From positions 1,736,001 through 1,800,000 of the forward strand of contig NZ_CP142860.1 in assembly GCF_036287215.1 (NCBI RefSeq): a stretch of 64,000 bases of DNA, in the 5' to 3' direction. Both the position numbers and the translations under genes were made by a program. The stretch is from Caproiciproducens sp. CPB-2. GTDB taxonomy: Bacteria > Bacillota > Clostridia > Oscillospirales > Acutalibacteraceae. The notes below the pieces were generated by a model, which was not told the DNA's origin, made no database searches, and was given only the letters and a program-made list of their open reading frames with translations. Positions 8,612 to 16,950 of the stretch are shown piece after piece. Numbering within the stretch: the first letter of the stretch is position 1; every line of letters starts with the position of its first letter.

Positions 8612-9073
8612 ATGAGCGATCATCCTATTGAAGGCATGATGAATACAACTCTGGAAAAAATCAAGCAAATGGTTGACATCAATTCCATTGTCGGTGACCC
8701 GATTACCGCACCGGATGGATCCATTATTATTCCGATCTCCAAAATCAGCTATGGGTTCGCTTCCGGCGGTTCTGACTTCCCAAGTAAAGTCCAGTCGGAA
8801 AAGAACTTTTTCGGCGGAGGTACCGGAGCCGGTGTTTCCATCAATCCGGTGGCTTTCATTACGATTTGCAACGGATCGGTGAAAATGCTGCAGATTGACC
8901 CTTACAACAATACCGTGGACAGAGTGATCGGCATGTTCCCCGATGTGGTCGATAAAATCAGCGGCCTTTTTAACAAAAAGGACGAAGGAAAAAAATCAAA
9001 GAACCCTGAAAACAAAAACGGGGATGATGTTTCACAGACAAAAGGCGTGAAACTGGACGACCCGCAAATATAA
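8612..9073 (+). CDS. gerW: GerW/YtfJ family sporulation protein
   Basis: A 153-aa cytosolic protein. The GerW core is recognisable: VDINSIVGDPITAPDGS, then IIPISKISYGFASGGSDF and a Gly-rich GGGTGAGVSINPVAF stretch. In Bacillus subtilis GerW (YtfJ) is made in the forespore and is needed for normal germination with some germinants. A disordered, Lys/Asn-rich tail of about 30 residues ends the protein. It is coupled to the DUF2953 gene upstream and precedes the D,D-carboxypeptidase. Confidence 0.93.
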   Translation: MSDHPIEGMMNTTLEKIKQMVDINSIVGDPITAPDGSIIIPISKISYGFASGGSDFPSKVQSEKNFFGGGTGAGVSINPVAFITICNGSVKMLQIDPYNNTVDRVIGMFPDVVDKISGLFNKKDEGKKSKNPENKNGDDVSQTKGVKLDDPQI

Positions 9074-9127
9074 TTTTTCAATATTGAAGCAACCGCTTGC
9101 ATATAAATTGATAGGCAGGTGGTTGTT

Positions 9128-10267
9128 TTGTTAAAAAAGAAAATATCTTTATGGCTATGTCTGTTATTTTTTTCTCTTTCCTTTCCGGTTTCCGTGTGGG
9201 CGGATGGCCAGCCGCAGGTTTCCGCAAAATCAGCGGTGTTGATGAACGCGGACAATGGGCAGGTACTATACGCGAAGAACGAAGATGACAAACGGCCCAT
9301 GGCAAGCACGACAAAAATCATGACGGCTCTGATTACGCTGGAAACCGCCGCGGTGGATAATAAAATCGTTACCATAACGGACAGCATGGTTCGGGTAGAG
9401 GGTTCCTCCATGGGCCTGAAGCCCGGCAACAAGCTCAGCCTGAAGTCTCTGGCGGAAGGGATGCTGGTCGTTTCGGGAAATGACGCGGCCAACTCCGCGG
9501 CCATCGCCATAGGCGGTTCCTTAGATGCCTTTGCGGAGCTGATGAATCAACGGGCGCAGCAGTTGGGCATGAAGGATACCCATTTTGTCACGCCCTCCGG
9601 CCTGGACAATTCGGAGCATTATACAACAGCCAGCGATCTGGCTAAATTGGCCATGGCGGCGATGCAGAACCCCGATTTTGCGGCAATCGCCTCCCAAAAG
9701 GCAGTCACCGTGCAATATGTGAATCCGGTTCAGACCATCCGCTTTACCAATCACAACAAGCTGCTGAGCATGTATGAGGGCTGTATCGGGGTAAAAACGG
9801 GCTTTACCAAAAAATCCGGAAGATGTCTGGTCTCTTCGGCGGAGCGGAATGGGGTCTGTCTGGTCGCGGTTACGCTGGATGCGCCCGACGACTGGAACGA
9901 TCATCAGAAAATACTGAATTACGGGTTTGCGCAATTGTCCTCGTATCCCGTTGACGACTCCTCTTTCACTGTGCAGATCCCGGTTGTGGGCGGTTCGTCA
10001 AACCGGATTATGGTGAAGGGCAGCACGGGGAAAGAAATCGTTGTAACCGCTGATGAAATACCGAACATAAAAAGGACTGTTGAACTGCCCTCTTTTTTTT
10101 ATGCGCCCGTACAGGAGGGGCAGACGCTCGGCGTTGTCAGGTACACGCTGAATGGGAAAACGCTTGCCACCACGGACCTGATTGCCGACGGGCAGGTCCC
10201 GAGAGCTGCGATCCACAAAAACAGGTTCCAGATATTTTGGGACTGGGTAAAAAATCTGTTTTTATAA
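9128..10267 (+). CDS. D-alanyl-D-alanine carboxypeptidase (DacF-like, PBP5 family)
   Basis: A 379-aa secreted S11 serine peptidase that trims the terminal D-Ala of peptidoglycan stem peptides. It has a signal peptide (residues 1-25, ending VSVWA). Catalytic motifs are S60-T-T-K63, S116-G-N118 and K223-T-G225. A C-terminal beta-rich PBP5_C domain and an amphipathic tail anchor (FWDWVKNLF) follow. The TTG at 9128 is chosen because GGCAGGTGG ends six bases before it; the GTG at 9119 lies inside that RBS. Its place after gerW makes a sporulation DacF/DacB role plausible but unproven. Confidence 0.92.
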   Translation: MLKKKISLWLCLLFFSLSFPVSVWADGQPQVSAKSAVLMNADNGQVLYAKNEDDKRPMASTTKIMTALITLETAAVDNKIVTITDSMVRVEGSSMGLKPGNKLSLKSLAEGMLVVSGNDAANSAAIAIGGSLDAFAELMNQRAQQLGMKDTHFVTPSGLDNSEHYTTASDLAKLAMAAMQNPDFAAIASQKAVTVQYVNPVQTIRFTNHNKLLSMYEGCIGVKTGFTKKSGRCLVSSAERNGVCLVAVTLDAPDDWNDHQKILNYGFAQLSSYPVDDSSFTVQIPVVGGSSNRIMVKGSTGKEIVVTADEIPNIKRTVELPSFFYAPVQEGQTLGVVRYTLNGKTLATTDLIADGQVPRAAIHKNRFQIFWDWVKNLFL

Positions 10268-10293
10268 ATGAAATATAAAGGATGTATTATACG

Positions 10294-11127
10294 ATGGCAA
10301 AAGATGTTAGGCTGCAAAAAATGCTTGCGGACTGCGGGGTTGCTTCCAGAAGAAAGGCGGAAGAAATGATTTCCGCCGGGGAAGTAAAGGTAAATGGCAT
10401 TACAGCAAAAATCGGCGATAAGGCAGATCCGAAAAAGGATAAGGTCAGCGTGAACGGCAGGCTGCTGGACACTCATGTGAAGCCAATCTATATCATGCTG
10501 AACAAGCCGCGCGGCTTTATCACCACCATGAGTGATGAGATGGACCGGAAATGTGTGGCAGAGCTCATTAAGGATGTGCCGGAGCGTATTTATCCGGTGG
10601 GCCGTCTGGATCGGGAGTCCGAAGGGCTTCTGCTGATGACGAACGACGGGGAATTTGCCAACGCGATGACCCACCCGTCGCTGCATATTCCCAAAACCTA
10701 TCGCGTAACGGTGCATCCTTCCATTTCGGAAGACCAGCTGACCCAGATAGCGGTGGGCATCGTAATCGACGGCAGGAAAACCGCGCCGGCCAAGGTCAAT
10801 GTTCTTTCCCAGGAAACCGGGCGCGTGGTGCTGGAAATCGTGCTGTACGAAGGCAGAAACCGCCAGATCCGCAAAATGTGCGAACAGCTCGGTCTGGAAG
10901 TAGCGCGGTTAAAGCGGATTGCGGTCGGTCCTGTAAAGCTTGGAATGCTCCAGCCCGGAACGTGGCGGCCCCTTACCGCTGAGGAAGTCAAAAAGCTTGC
11001 TGCCGGAGCAAAAGCGGACAAGCAGCATAAAGAAGCGGGGAGTGAAGCGGATGATTTCCATTCTGACATTAAACGACCGAGACAGAGCCGCCCAAATCAT
11101 ACGGCCCCTTCCCGCCGCAGAAAATAA
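10294..11127 (+). CDS. rluB: RluB/RsuA-family pseudouridine synthase
   Basis: A 277-aa enzyme with an N-terminal S4 RNA-binding domain (RLQKMLADCGVASRRKAEEMI, residues about 6-26). The catalytic region holds the active Asp in GRLDRESEGLLLMTNDG. It most likely makes pseudouridine in 23S rRNA near position 2605. The ATG at 10294 is 11 bases after AAAGGA; an ATG at 10282 overlaps the RBS. The C-terminus is a basic, disordered tail. The last 77 bases overlap the next gene in another frame. Confidence 0.92.
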   Translation: MAKDVRLQKMLADCGVASRRKAEEMISAGEVKVNGITAKIGDKADPKKDKVSVNGRLLDTHVKPIYIMLNKPRGFITTMSDEMDRKCVAELIKDVPERIYPVGRLDRESEGLLLMTNDGEFANAMTHPSLHIPKTYRVTVHPSISEDQLTQIAVGIVIDGRKTAPAKVNVLSQETGRVVLEIVLYEGRNRQIRKMCEQLGLEVARLKRIAVGPVKLGMLQPGTWRPLTAEEVKKLAAGAKADKQHKEAGSEADDFHSDIKRPRQSRPNHTAPSRRRK

Positions 11128-11443
11128 TGCGCGGGTTCTCGTGATGAGGGAAGGGGAGCGGGAGCTGGGATATGTGGTCGTCGACATGCAGTCTTCGGTG
11201 ATCCGGATGCTGAAAATGGAAATCGCCGGGTGCGAAAGCCTGAAAGAGCTGGATGCGCATGGCCTTTTGTGCGCGGACAGCATGCTCCGGGCCGCCGCCT
11301 CCTACGGAGCGGCGATCGGCGCCTATCGGATGGAATCCCGGATAGACGAACTTCAGGAGTTCCTTTCCGGATGCGGTTTTCTATGGTCAAATGATAAATT
11401 CACAAGTCCTCTGTCGAATTTTATAAAGATATGTCAAAAATAA
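11051..11443 (+). CDS. Unknown 130-aa protein overlapping rluB, possible GNAT-like fold
   Basis: The ATG at 11051 follows GGGGAG by eight bases, and the frame runs 316 bases past the end of rluB, so it is a real coding region. The alternation ARVLVMREGERELGYVVVDMQSSVIRMLKME, a later helix and a C-terminal GFLWSNDKF resemble the strands of a GNAT acetyltransferase, but I see no acetyl-CoA-binding signature (Q/RxxGxG/A). The 77-base overlap with rluB suggests coupled translation. Function not assigned. Confidence 0.65.
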   Translation: MISILTLNDRDRAAQIIRPLPAAENNARVLVMREGERELGYVVVDMQSSVIRMLKMEIAGCESLKELDAHGLLCADSMLRAAASYGAAIGAYRMESRIDELQEFLSGCGFLWSNDKFTSPLSNFIKICQK

Positions 11444-11463
11444 ACAAAATTTTTCGGAAATAC

Positions 11464-11492
11464 TTGCTAACTTCTTTGTAATATATTATACT
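11464..11492 (+). promoter_or_regulatory. SigA-type promoter for the carboxyl-transfer operon
   Basis: TTGCTA (11464-11469), a 17-base spacer and TATACT (11487-11492) in an AT-rich gap. Start near 11499, giving a leader of about 50 bases before the RBS ACGGAGGAA. Confidence 0.6.
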
Positions 11493-11551
11493 TAATTTGA
11501 TTTCGTTAATTTTTTTACATGAAAATTCAATATAAAACGGAGGAATGGAAA

Positions 11552-12910
11552 ATGAGTAAGGTCGATTGTGCGGAACGGCTGCATACCGCCCGTGACACGG
11601 CGAAAAATGCGACAGGCTATCGACGTATCAGCACTTTATTTGACGTAGGCAGCTTCAATGAAATCGACAGCTTGTCCAGGTCAGGGGAAGACTATACGGA
11701 AGTTGTTGCGGGTTATGGCACAATTGAAGGCGTACCCGCTTACGCTTTTGCCCAGAACAGCGACGTTGCGGGCGGTGCCATGTCGAGCGCACAGGCTGCA
11801 AAAATCAAAAAGCTATACAATCTCGCCCTTAAAACAGGACTTCCCGTCGTTGGGATCTACGATTCTATCGGCGGCCGGCTGAAAGAGGGCGGCAATATGC
11901 TGGCGGCTTACGGCGACATTCTGTTGACCGCCAATAATCTTTCGGGCGTTGTTCCTCAGATTTCACTCGTGCTGGGTCCCTGCATCGGTACATCCGCTAT
12001 GATCGCCGCCAGCGCCGATATTGTGGTGATGTCGGATAAGGGCGAGCTGACCATCGATACAAACGGGGAACACGGTTCCGCAGATGAGGCCGCGGAGCTG
12101 GGCGTTTGCCATCTTGTTGCCGGTGGCGAGCAGGACGCGATTTCTTCCGTACGCAAGCTGATTACCCTTTTGCCTTCCAATAATCTTTCCGGGGCCCCGG
12201 TCTTGGATATGCAGGGCTCCGCCGACACGGCCGACCTGACCGATGACTCCGACATCCATTCCATTCTTTCGGCGGTTTGCGATGACGACAGCTTCCTGGA
12301 GCTCAGTGAAAAATACGGCAAAGCCGCTGTTACGGGACTGTCCGAGATTGACGGCTCAACCACGGGCGTCGTTGCCCTGACCGGCGTGCTAAATGCGGAT
12401 GCCTGCGCAAAGGCGGCGCGCTTTGTAAGATTCTGCGATGCGTTTTCGCTGCCGGTCGTCACCTTTGTAAACGCTGAAAAATTCACTTCCCTGCCGGAGG
12501 CTTCCAAGCTGTCCAGCTGCTATTCGGAAGCAACGACCGGAAAAGTCACCGTCATTACCGGCTCGGCTTACGGTCCGGTTTACGTTGCGGCGGCCGGACG
12601 CGGAGCCAATGCCGATTACACCATGGCGTGGCCGAACGCGGTAGTTTCTCCTCTTGCACCGGAAACTGCGGCCGTATTTCTTTGGAATGACCGTCTGGCG
12701 GGTTCCGCCGATCCTGTTGAGGACCGTAAGCGGTTGATTGAAGAATACAAAACGACGGAAGCGTCTCCGTTTGGCGCCGCCGCCCACGGATTTGTGGAAG
12801 ACATTATTCTTCCGGAAGAAACAAGAATCCGCGTGATTGCCGCCCTGCAGATGATATCGGGCAAAAGAGTTTCCGGTCTTCCCAAGAAACACAGCAACAT
12901 TCAAATATAG
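11552..12910 (+). CDS. Carboxyl transferase family protein (12S / MmdA-like, divergent)
   Basis: This 452-aa protein has the two crotonase-like halves of acyl-CoA carboxyltransferases (PccB, MmdA, transcarboxylase 12S). The N-half has VVAGYGTIEGVPAYAFAQN, DSIGGRLKEG (family DSGGARIQEG) and GPCIGTSAM (oxyanion region). The C-half has the Ala-Trp-Pro element AWPNAVVSPLAPE. It is some 60 residues shorter than usual MmdA and diverged at several conserved sites, so the acyl-CoA substrate cannot be read off. The ATG at 11552 follows ACGGAGGAA. The next two genes encode a biotin carrier and a 5S-type carboxyltransferase. It could instead be a subunit of a decarboxylase whose membrane parts are elsewhere. 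Confidence 0.85.
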   Translation: MSKVDCAERLHTARDTAKNATGYRRISTLFDVGSFNEIDSLSRSGEDYTEVVAGYGTIEGVPAYAFAQNSDVAGGAMSSAQAAKIKKLYNLALKTGLPVVGIYDSIGGRLKEGGNMLAAYGDILLTANNLSGVVPQISLVLGPCIGTSAMIAASADIVVMSDKGELTIDTNGEHGSADEAAELGVCHLVAGGEQDAISSVRKLITLLPSNNLSGAPVLDMQGSADTADLTDDSDIHSILSAVCDDDSFLELSEKYGKAAVTGLSEIDGSTTGVVALTGVLNADACAKAARFVRFCDAFSLPVVTFVNAEKFTSLPEASKLSSCYSEATTGKVTVITGSAYGPVYVAAAGRGANADYTMAWPNAVVSPLAPETAAVFLWNDRLAGSADPVEDRKRLIEEYKTTEASPFGAAAHGFVEDIILPEETRIRVIAALQMISGKRVSGLPKKHSNIQI

Positions 12911-12950
12911 TCACCGCAGATCCATTTGAATTATTTAGGAGGTCAAACAT

Positions 12951-13367
12951 ATGAAAAACCTTAAAATAACCGTCAACGGCACTGTTTATGATGTTCAGGT
13001 TGAAGAAGTAAGCGGTTCTGCTCCTGGAGCTGCGGCTTCCGCGCCCGCCGCACCGGCTGCCAAGGCCGCGGCCCCCGCTCCTGCTCCGGCAAGTGCGCCC
13101 GCTGCACCTGTGCCGGCGCCGGCTCTCGCTCCGAAGGCGGCTGTTCCGGCCGATGCGGAACTGATTTCCTCCCCGATGCCGGGCACGATCGTTTCCGTTA
13201 ACGTAACTGCGGGCCAGACTGTGAAAAAGGGCGATGTCCTGCTTGTTTTAGAAGCGATGAAGATGGAGAATGAGATTATGGCTCCGCACGACGCTGCTGT
13301 CGCGGCGGTTCATGTAAACAAAGGGGACAGTGTTGATTCCGGCACTCCTCTTGTTTCCCTCCAGTAA
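12951..13367 (+). CDS. Biotin carboxyl carrier protein (1.3S-type)
   Basis: A 138-aa protein: an N-terminal segment (residues 1-18), an Ala/Pro-rich flexible linker (about residues 20-68), then a biotinyl domain with the biotin-lysine motif EAMKMEN near residue 104 and the upstream SSPMPGTIVSV. It carries the carboxyl group between the two carboxyltransferases coded on either side. The RBS is AGGAGG, eight bases before ATG. The linker is coded by very GC-rich GCC/GCG/CCG codons. Confidence 0.95.
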   Translation: MKNLKITVNGTVYDVQVEEVSGSAPGAAASAPAAPAAKAAAPAPAPASAPAAPVPAPALAPKAAVPADAELISSPMPGTIVSVNVTAGQTVKKGDVLLVLEAMKMENEIMAPHDAAVAAVHVNKGDSVDSGTPLVSLQ

Positions 13368-13379
13368 GGGGGCATTATC

Positions 13380-14780
13380 ATGGCTAAAAAAATTGGAATT
13401 ACCGAAACGATTCTGCGCGATGCTCACCAGTCTTTGATTGCAACCAGAATGCCCATTGAAGACATGCTGCCCATCCTCGATAAGCTCGACAAGGTCGGGT
13501 ACCATTCCCTGGAATGCTGGGGCGGCGCCACCTTCGACGCCTGTCTCCGCTTCCTGAATGAGGATCCGTGGGAAAGATTGAGGACCCTGCGCAAAAATTG
13601 CCCGAACACAAAGCTGCAGATGCTTTTCAGAGGACAGAATATGCTTGGCTACCGTCATTACGCCGACGATGTACTGGAATATTTTGTCCAGCGTTCCGTA
13701 GCGAACGGCATTGATATTATCAGAATTTTTGACGCCCTGAATGATATCAAGAATTTGAATGTCGCCATCAAGGCTGCCAAAAAAGAGGGCGCTCACGCAC
13801 AGGTCGCTATTTCCTATACGACCGGCCCGGTTTTTACGCATGAATATTATATTGACTATGCGAAGAGGATCGAGGAAACCGGAGCGGATTCCATCTGCAT
13901 TAAAGATATGGCCGCTCTTTTAACGCCTTACGAGACCTACGACCTTGTCAAAGCCATCAAATCCGTGGTCAAAATCCCGGTTCAGCTGCATACGCATTAT
14001 ACCTCCGGCCTTGCTTCCATGTGTGAGCTGAAGGCCGTGGAAGCCGGCGCCGATCTGCTTGACACGGCCATGTCTCCTATGGCGCTGGGAACCTCTCACA
14101 CTCCGACGGAGTCCATGGTGGCGGCGCTCAAGGGAACGGAATACGATACCGGCCTGGATTTGGTTCTGCTCAACGAAATCAGGGAATATTTCATGACCCT
14201 GAGGGCAAAGTACATCAAGAGCGGTCTGCTTGACCCCAGCATGCTGGCGACAAACACGAAGGCCCTGATTTATCAGGTGCCGGGCGGAATGCTGTCCAAC
14301 CTGCTTTCACAGCTGAAGCAGGCCGGCAAGGCAGACAAACTGGAGGAGGTTCTTCAGGAAGTCCCGCGTGTCCGCAAGGATTCCGGCTATCCGCCGCTGG
14401 TTACGCCTACGTCCCAGATCGTCGGTACGCAGGCTGTGTACAATATCATTACCGGCGAGCGTTACAAAATGTGTACGAATGAATTCAAGGATCTGGTGGC
14501 CGGAAAATACGGCTCCACTCCTTTGCCGGTCGACGACGAGTTTGCGAAGAAGATTATCGGCGACACGCCGAGAGTTACATGCCGCCCGGCCGACCTGTTG
14601 CAGCCCGAACTCGAATCCCTCCGCAAAGAGTGCGCCCAGTGGACGGAGCAGGAGGAAGACGTCCTTTCCTATGCCCAGTTCCCGAAGGTCGCTACCGACT
14701 TCTTCAAGAAACGCGCGGAGAAAAAATACGGTATTGACGGAAAGCACGCGGATGCCGAAAAAATGGTTCACCCAGTCTAA
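13380..14780 (+). CDS. oadA: Oxaloacetate/pyruvate carboxyltransferase subunit (OadA / 5S-type)
   Basis: A 466-aa TIM-barrel carboxyltransferase plus the PYC/OADA conserved domain. It starts with ITETILRDAHQSLIATRM and has the metal-ligand motif LHTHYTSG and the family block DTAMSPMALGTSHTPTES. It moves CO2 between oxaloacetate/pyruvate and biotin. It lacks the C-terminal biotinyl domain of fused OadA proteins, consistent with the separate carrier gene 12 bases upstream. No OadB-type sodium-pump or OadG gene adjoins it. With the upstream 12S-like gene the set resembles a transcarboxylase. Confidence 0.92.
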   Translation: MAKKIGITETILRDAHQSLIATRMPIEDMLPILDKLDKVGYHSLECWGGATFDACLRFLNEDPWERLRTLRKNCPNTKLQMLFRGQNMLGYRHYADDVLEYFVQRSVANGIDIIRIFDALNDIKNLNVAIKAAKKEGAHAQVAISYTTGPVFTHEYYIDYAKRIEETGADSICIKDMAALLTPYETYDLVKAIKSVVKIPVQLHTHYTSGLASMCELKAVEAGADLLDTAMSPMALGTSHTPTESMVAALKGTEYDTGLDLVLLNEIREYFMTLRAKYIKSGLLDPSMLATNTKALIYQVPGGMLSNLLSQLKQAGKADKLEEVLQEVPRVRKDSGYPPLVTPTSQIVGTQAVYNIITGERYKMCTNEFKDLVAGKYGSTPLPVDDEFAKKIIGDTPRVTCRPADLLQPELESLRKECAQWTEQEEDVLSYAQFPKVATDFFKKRAEKKYGIDGKHADAEKMVHPV

Positions 14781-14796
14781 TATCCATTTCCCGATC

Positions 14797-14829
14797 AATT
14801 CAGCCCCAGAATTGGGGCTGAATTGTTTT
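14797..14829 (+). terminator. Terminator of the carboxyl-transfer operon
   Basis: AATTCAGCCCC (14797-14807) and GGGGCTGAATT (14814-14824) form a perfect 11-bp stem with a 6-base loop. Only a short T-run (GTTTTG) follows. Confidence 0.7.
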
Positions 14830-14836
14830 GCTATAG

Positions 14837-14866
14837 TTGACAATTCCTATGGAAAACTGATATTAT
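14837..14866 (+). promoter_or_regulatory. SigA-type promoter for yicC and the long downstream run
   Basis: TTGACA (14837-14842), an 18-base spacer and TATTAT (14861-14866). The transcript would have a leader of about 70 bases. It probably drives yicC-remA-gmk-rpoZ-priA and perhaps far beyond, because no terminator is evident until past thiN. Confidence 0.7.
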
Positions 14867-14941
14867 TATTAATAATGCTCTTTGTTCAAAATGGAAGAGA
14901 GCCCTGCACGATAAATTGAAAGTGAATTGAGATGATACTGC

Positions 14942-15820
14942 GTGATTAAAAGCATGACGGGCTTTGGAAGATGCGAAGAGATGATCAGCGGAAGGGACAT
15001 TATCGTTGAGATTAAATCCGTGAATCACAGATATTTTGAATTTTCATCCCGAATCACCCGCGGATACGGCTTTTTGGATGAGAAATTGAAATCATACCTG
15101 CAAAGCAAAATTTCCAGAGGAAAAATCGACGTTTATGCTTCCATTGAGACCATGGAGAATACGGATGCCCAGGTGCTGGTCAACCATTCTTTGGCAGCGG
15201 GATATGTGAATGCGCTGCGGGAGCTTGCGCAGCGGTACAATCTGCGGGACGATATTTCCGTGGGGACCGTTTCAAGATATTCCGATATCTTCACCGTTCA
15301 TAAAGCGCCCGAAGACGAGCAGATCATTTGGGATTCCGTCCGGCAGGTTACCGACCGGGCGTTAACTGCGTTTCTGAAAATGAGGGAAATAGAGGGGGAA
15401 CGCTTAAAGGCGGATGTTTTGCAGCGTGCGGAAACGATTTTGCAGACGGTCGGGAAAATTGAGGAGCGCTCTCCGCAGACCGTAAGCGAATATCAGCAGA
15501 AGCTGACCCAGAAGCTGACCGAGCTGTTGAGCGACAGCAATATCGACGAACAGAGAATCCTGACCGAAACTGCTATTTTTGCCGATAAGATCGCTGTCTC
15601 TGAAGAAACCGTACGGCTTCGCAGCCATTTTGAACAGTTCTCCAATATGCTGAATTCCAATGAGGCGATCGGCCGTAAGCTGGATTTTATCGTACAGGAA
15701 ATGAACCGTGAGGCGAATACCATCGGTTCCAAATGCATTGATTCCCAAATCGCGTACATGGTTGTGGACATCAAAGCGGAGGTTGAAAAAATCCGCGAAC
15801 AGATACAAAATATAGAGTAA
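14942..15820 (+). CDS. yicC: YicC/YloC family endoribonuclease
   Basis: This 292-aa protein starts with the hallmark [10 protein letters not shown]. The C-terminal DUF1732 part has [24 protein letters not shown] and ends with [22 protein letters not shown], typical of the family. YicC is an endoribonuclease in E. coli and its Bacillus counterpart YloC behaves similarly. The start codon is GTG at 14942. It heads the conserved yicC-remA-gmk-rpoZ-priA-def-fmt order. Confidence 0.94.
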   Translation: MIKSMTGFGRCEEMISGRDIIVEIKSVNHRYFEFSSRITRGYGFLDEKLKSYLQSKISRGKIDVYASIETMENTDAQVLVNHSLAAGYVNALRELAQRYNLRDDISVGTVSRYSDIFTVHKAPEDEQIIWDSVRQVTDRALTAFLKMREIEGERLKADVLQRAETILQTVGKIEERSPQTVSEYQQKLTQKLTELLSDSNIDEQRILTETAIFADKIAVSEETVRLRSHFEQFSNMLNSNEAIGRKLDFIVQEMNREANTIGSKCIDSQIAYMVVDIKAEVEKIREQIQNIE

Positions 15821-15852
15821 TCATTGCCAAGGCAATGGAGGGGGATATCTTT

Positions 15853-16131
15853 ATGAAGCTTATTAATATCGGATTTGGCAACATGGTTTCCGCCAACCGG
15901 CTTGTTGCGATTGTCAGTCCGGAGTCCGCTCCGATCAAACGCGTGATACAGGACGCGAAGGAGCGCGGCACTTTGATCGACGCAACCTATGGCCGCCGGA
16001 CCAGAGCGGTGATTATCACGGACAGCGACCATGTGATTCTGTCCGCCGTGCAGCCGGAAACCGTCGCCAACAGGCTGAATGACCGCGAAGAGGACCTGAC
16101 CGATGAGGAGCTTGAAGACGATGAAGAATAA
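15853..16131 (+). CDS. remA: RemA/DUF370 regulatory protein
   Basis: A 92-aa DUF370 protein with the core [29 protein letters not shown]. In Bacillus subtilis RemA is a DNA-binding activator of matrix and osmoprotection genes. Family members outside bacilli are conserved next to gmk, but their targets are mostly unknown. The ATG at 15853 follows GGAGGGGG. The 3' end overlaps gmk by 11 bases. The tail is acidic. Confidence 0.93.
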   Translation: MKLINIGFGNMVSANRLVAIVSPESAPIKRVIQDAKERGTLIDATYGRRTRAVIITDSDHVILSAVQPETVANRLNDREEDLTDEELEDDEE

Positions 16132-16732
16132 GGGGCTTCTGATTGTATTTTCCGGTCCGTCAGGTGCGGGGAAAGATACTATCCTGAAAAAGCTGCTGGA
16201 AAAGAATCCGAATATCCGCTTATCCGTATCGGCCACAACCCGTCAGCCCCGTGAGGGAGAAGTCCACGGCAGAGATTATTTTTTTGTGGACAGAGATGAA
16301 TTTATCAGAATGACGCAACAGGACGAAATGATTGAAAGCGCGGAATACTGCGAAAATTTTTACGGTACTCCGCGCAAACCGATTGATAATTGGCTTGCAA
16401 ATGGGGATGATGTCATTTTGGAAATCGAAGTGCAGGGCGGGTCCCAGATCAAAAAGAAGTGTCCCGACAGCGTCAGCGTTTTTATCCTTCCTCCATCGCT
16501 CGCGGCGCTTGAGCAGCGGCTGAAGAACCGCAGAACGGAAAGCGAAGAAGCGGTACAAAAAAGGCTTGCCGCCGCCAGAAATGAAATCCTGGAAGCAGTC
16601 CACTACGATTACGCTGTGATTAACGATACGGTCGATCATGCGGTCGACGAAATTATTCATATTATTTGTGCCGAAAAGCATAAGGTAAAGAGAGATAATC
16701 TTTTAATTGAAAGGATACTGAATCATGCTTAA
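16121..16732 (+). CDS. gmk: Guanylate kinase
   Basis: A 203-aa enzyme phosphorylating GMP to GDP with ATP. The P-loop is GPSGAGKDT near residues 11-19, followed by [20 protein letters not shown] and the GMP-binding Glu/Tyr region [12 protein letters not shown]. The ATG at 16121 lies inside the remA 3' end, and the stop overlaps the rpoZ start by eight bases, so three genes are translationally chained. Confidence 0.96.
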   Translation: MKNKGLLIVFSGPSGAGKDTILKKLLEKNPNIRLSVSATTRQPREGEVHGRDYFFVDRDEFIRMTQQDEMIESAEYCENFYGTPRKPIDNWLANGDDVILEIEVQGGSQIKKKCPDSVSVFILPPSLAALEQRLKNRRTESEEAVQKRLAAARNEILEAVHYDYAVINDTVDHAVDEIIHIICAEKHKVKRDNLLIERILNHA

Positions 16733-16934
16733 ACCATCCGCAGATTTGATTGTAAAACCAAATCAAAGCCGTTATTCCCTTGTGATCGCTGTTTCAAAAA
16801 GAGCGAGAGAAATTGCGGCCGATGCTGAAAACAGGGGAGAAATCCTGATTGAAAAGCCGGTTGATATGGCCGTTCATGAATTGATGGAAAATAAATACAG
16901 GATTGTCGAGCCCGACAGCCGTTCCAAAGAATAA
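16725..16934 (+). CDS. rpoZ: RNA polymerase subunit omega
   Basis: This 69-aa protein has the omega core (SRYSLVIAVSKRAREIA, then KPVDMAVHELMENKYRI). It aids RNA polymerase assembly by binding the beta-prime C-terminus. It follows gmk as in most bacteria; the ATG at 16725 overlaps the gmk stop. priA starts 16 bases downstream. Confidence 0.94.
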   Translation: MLKPSADLIVKPNQSRYSLVIAVSKRAREIAADAENRGEILIEKPVDMAVHELMENKYRIVEPDSRSKE

Positions 16935-16950
16935 TCCGGCGAGGTATAAA

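Noticed and set aside
13020..13150. GC-rich repetitive DNA in the biotin carrier gene taken as a tandem repeat
   Set aside because: It codes the Ala/Pro linker normal for biotin carriers; the units are irregular.
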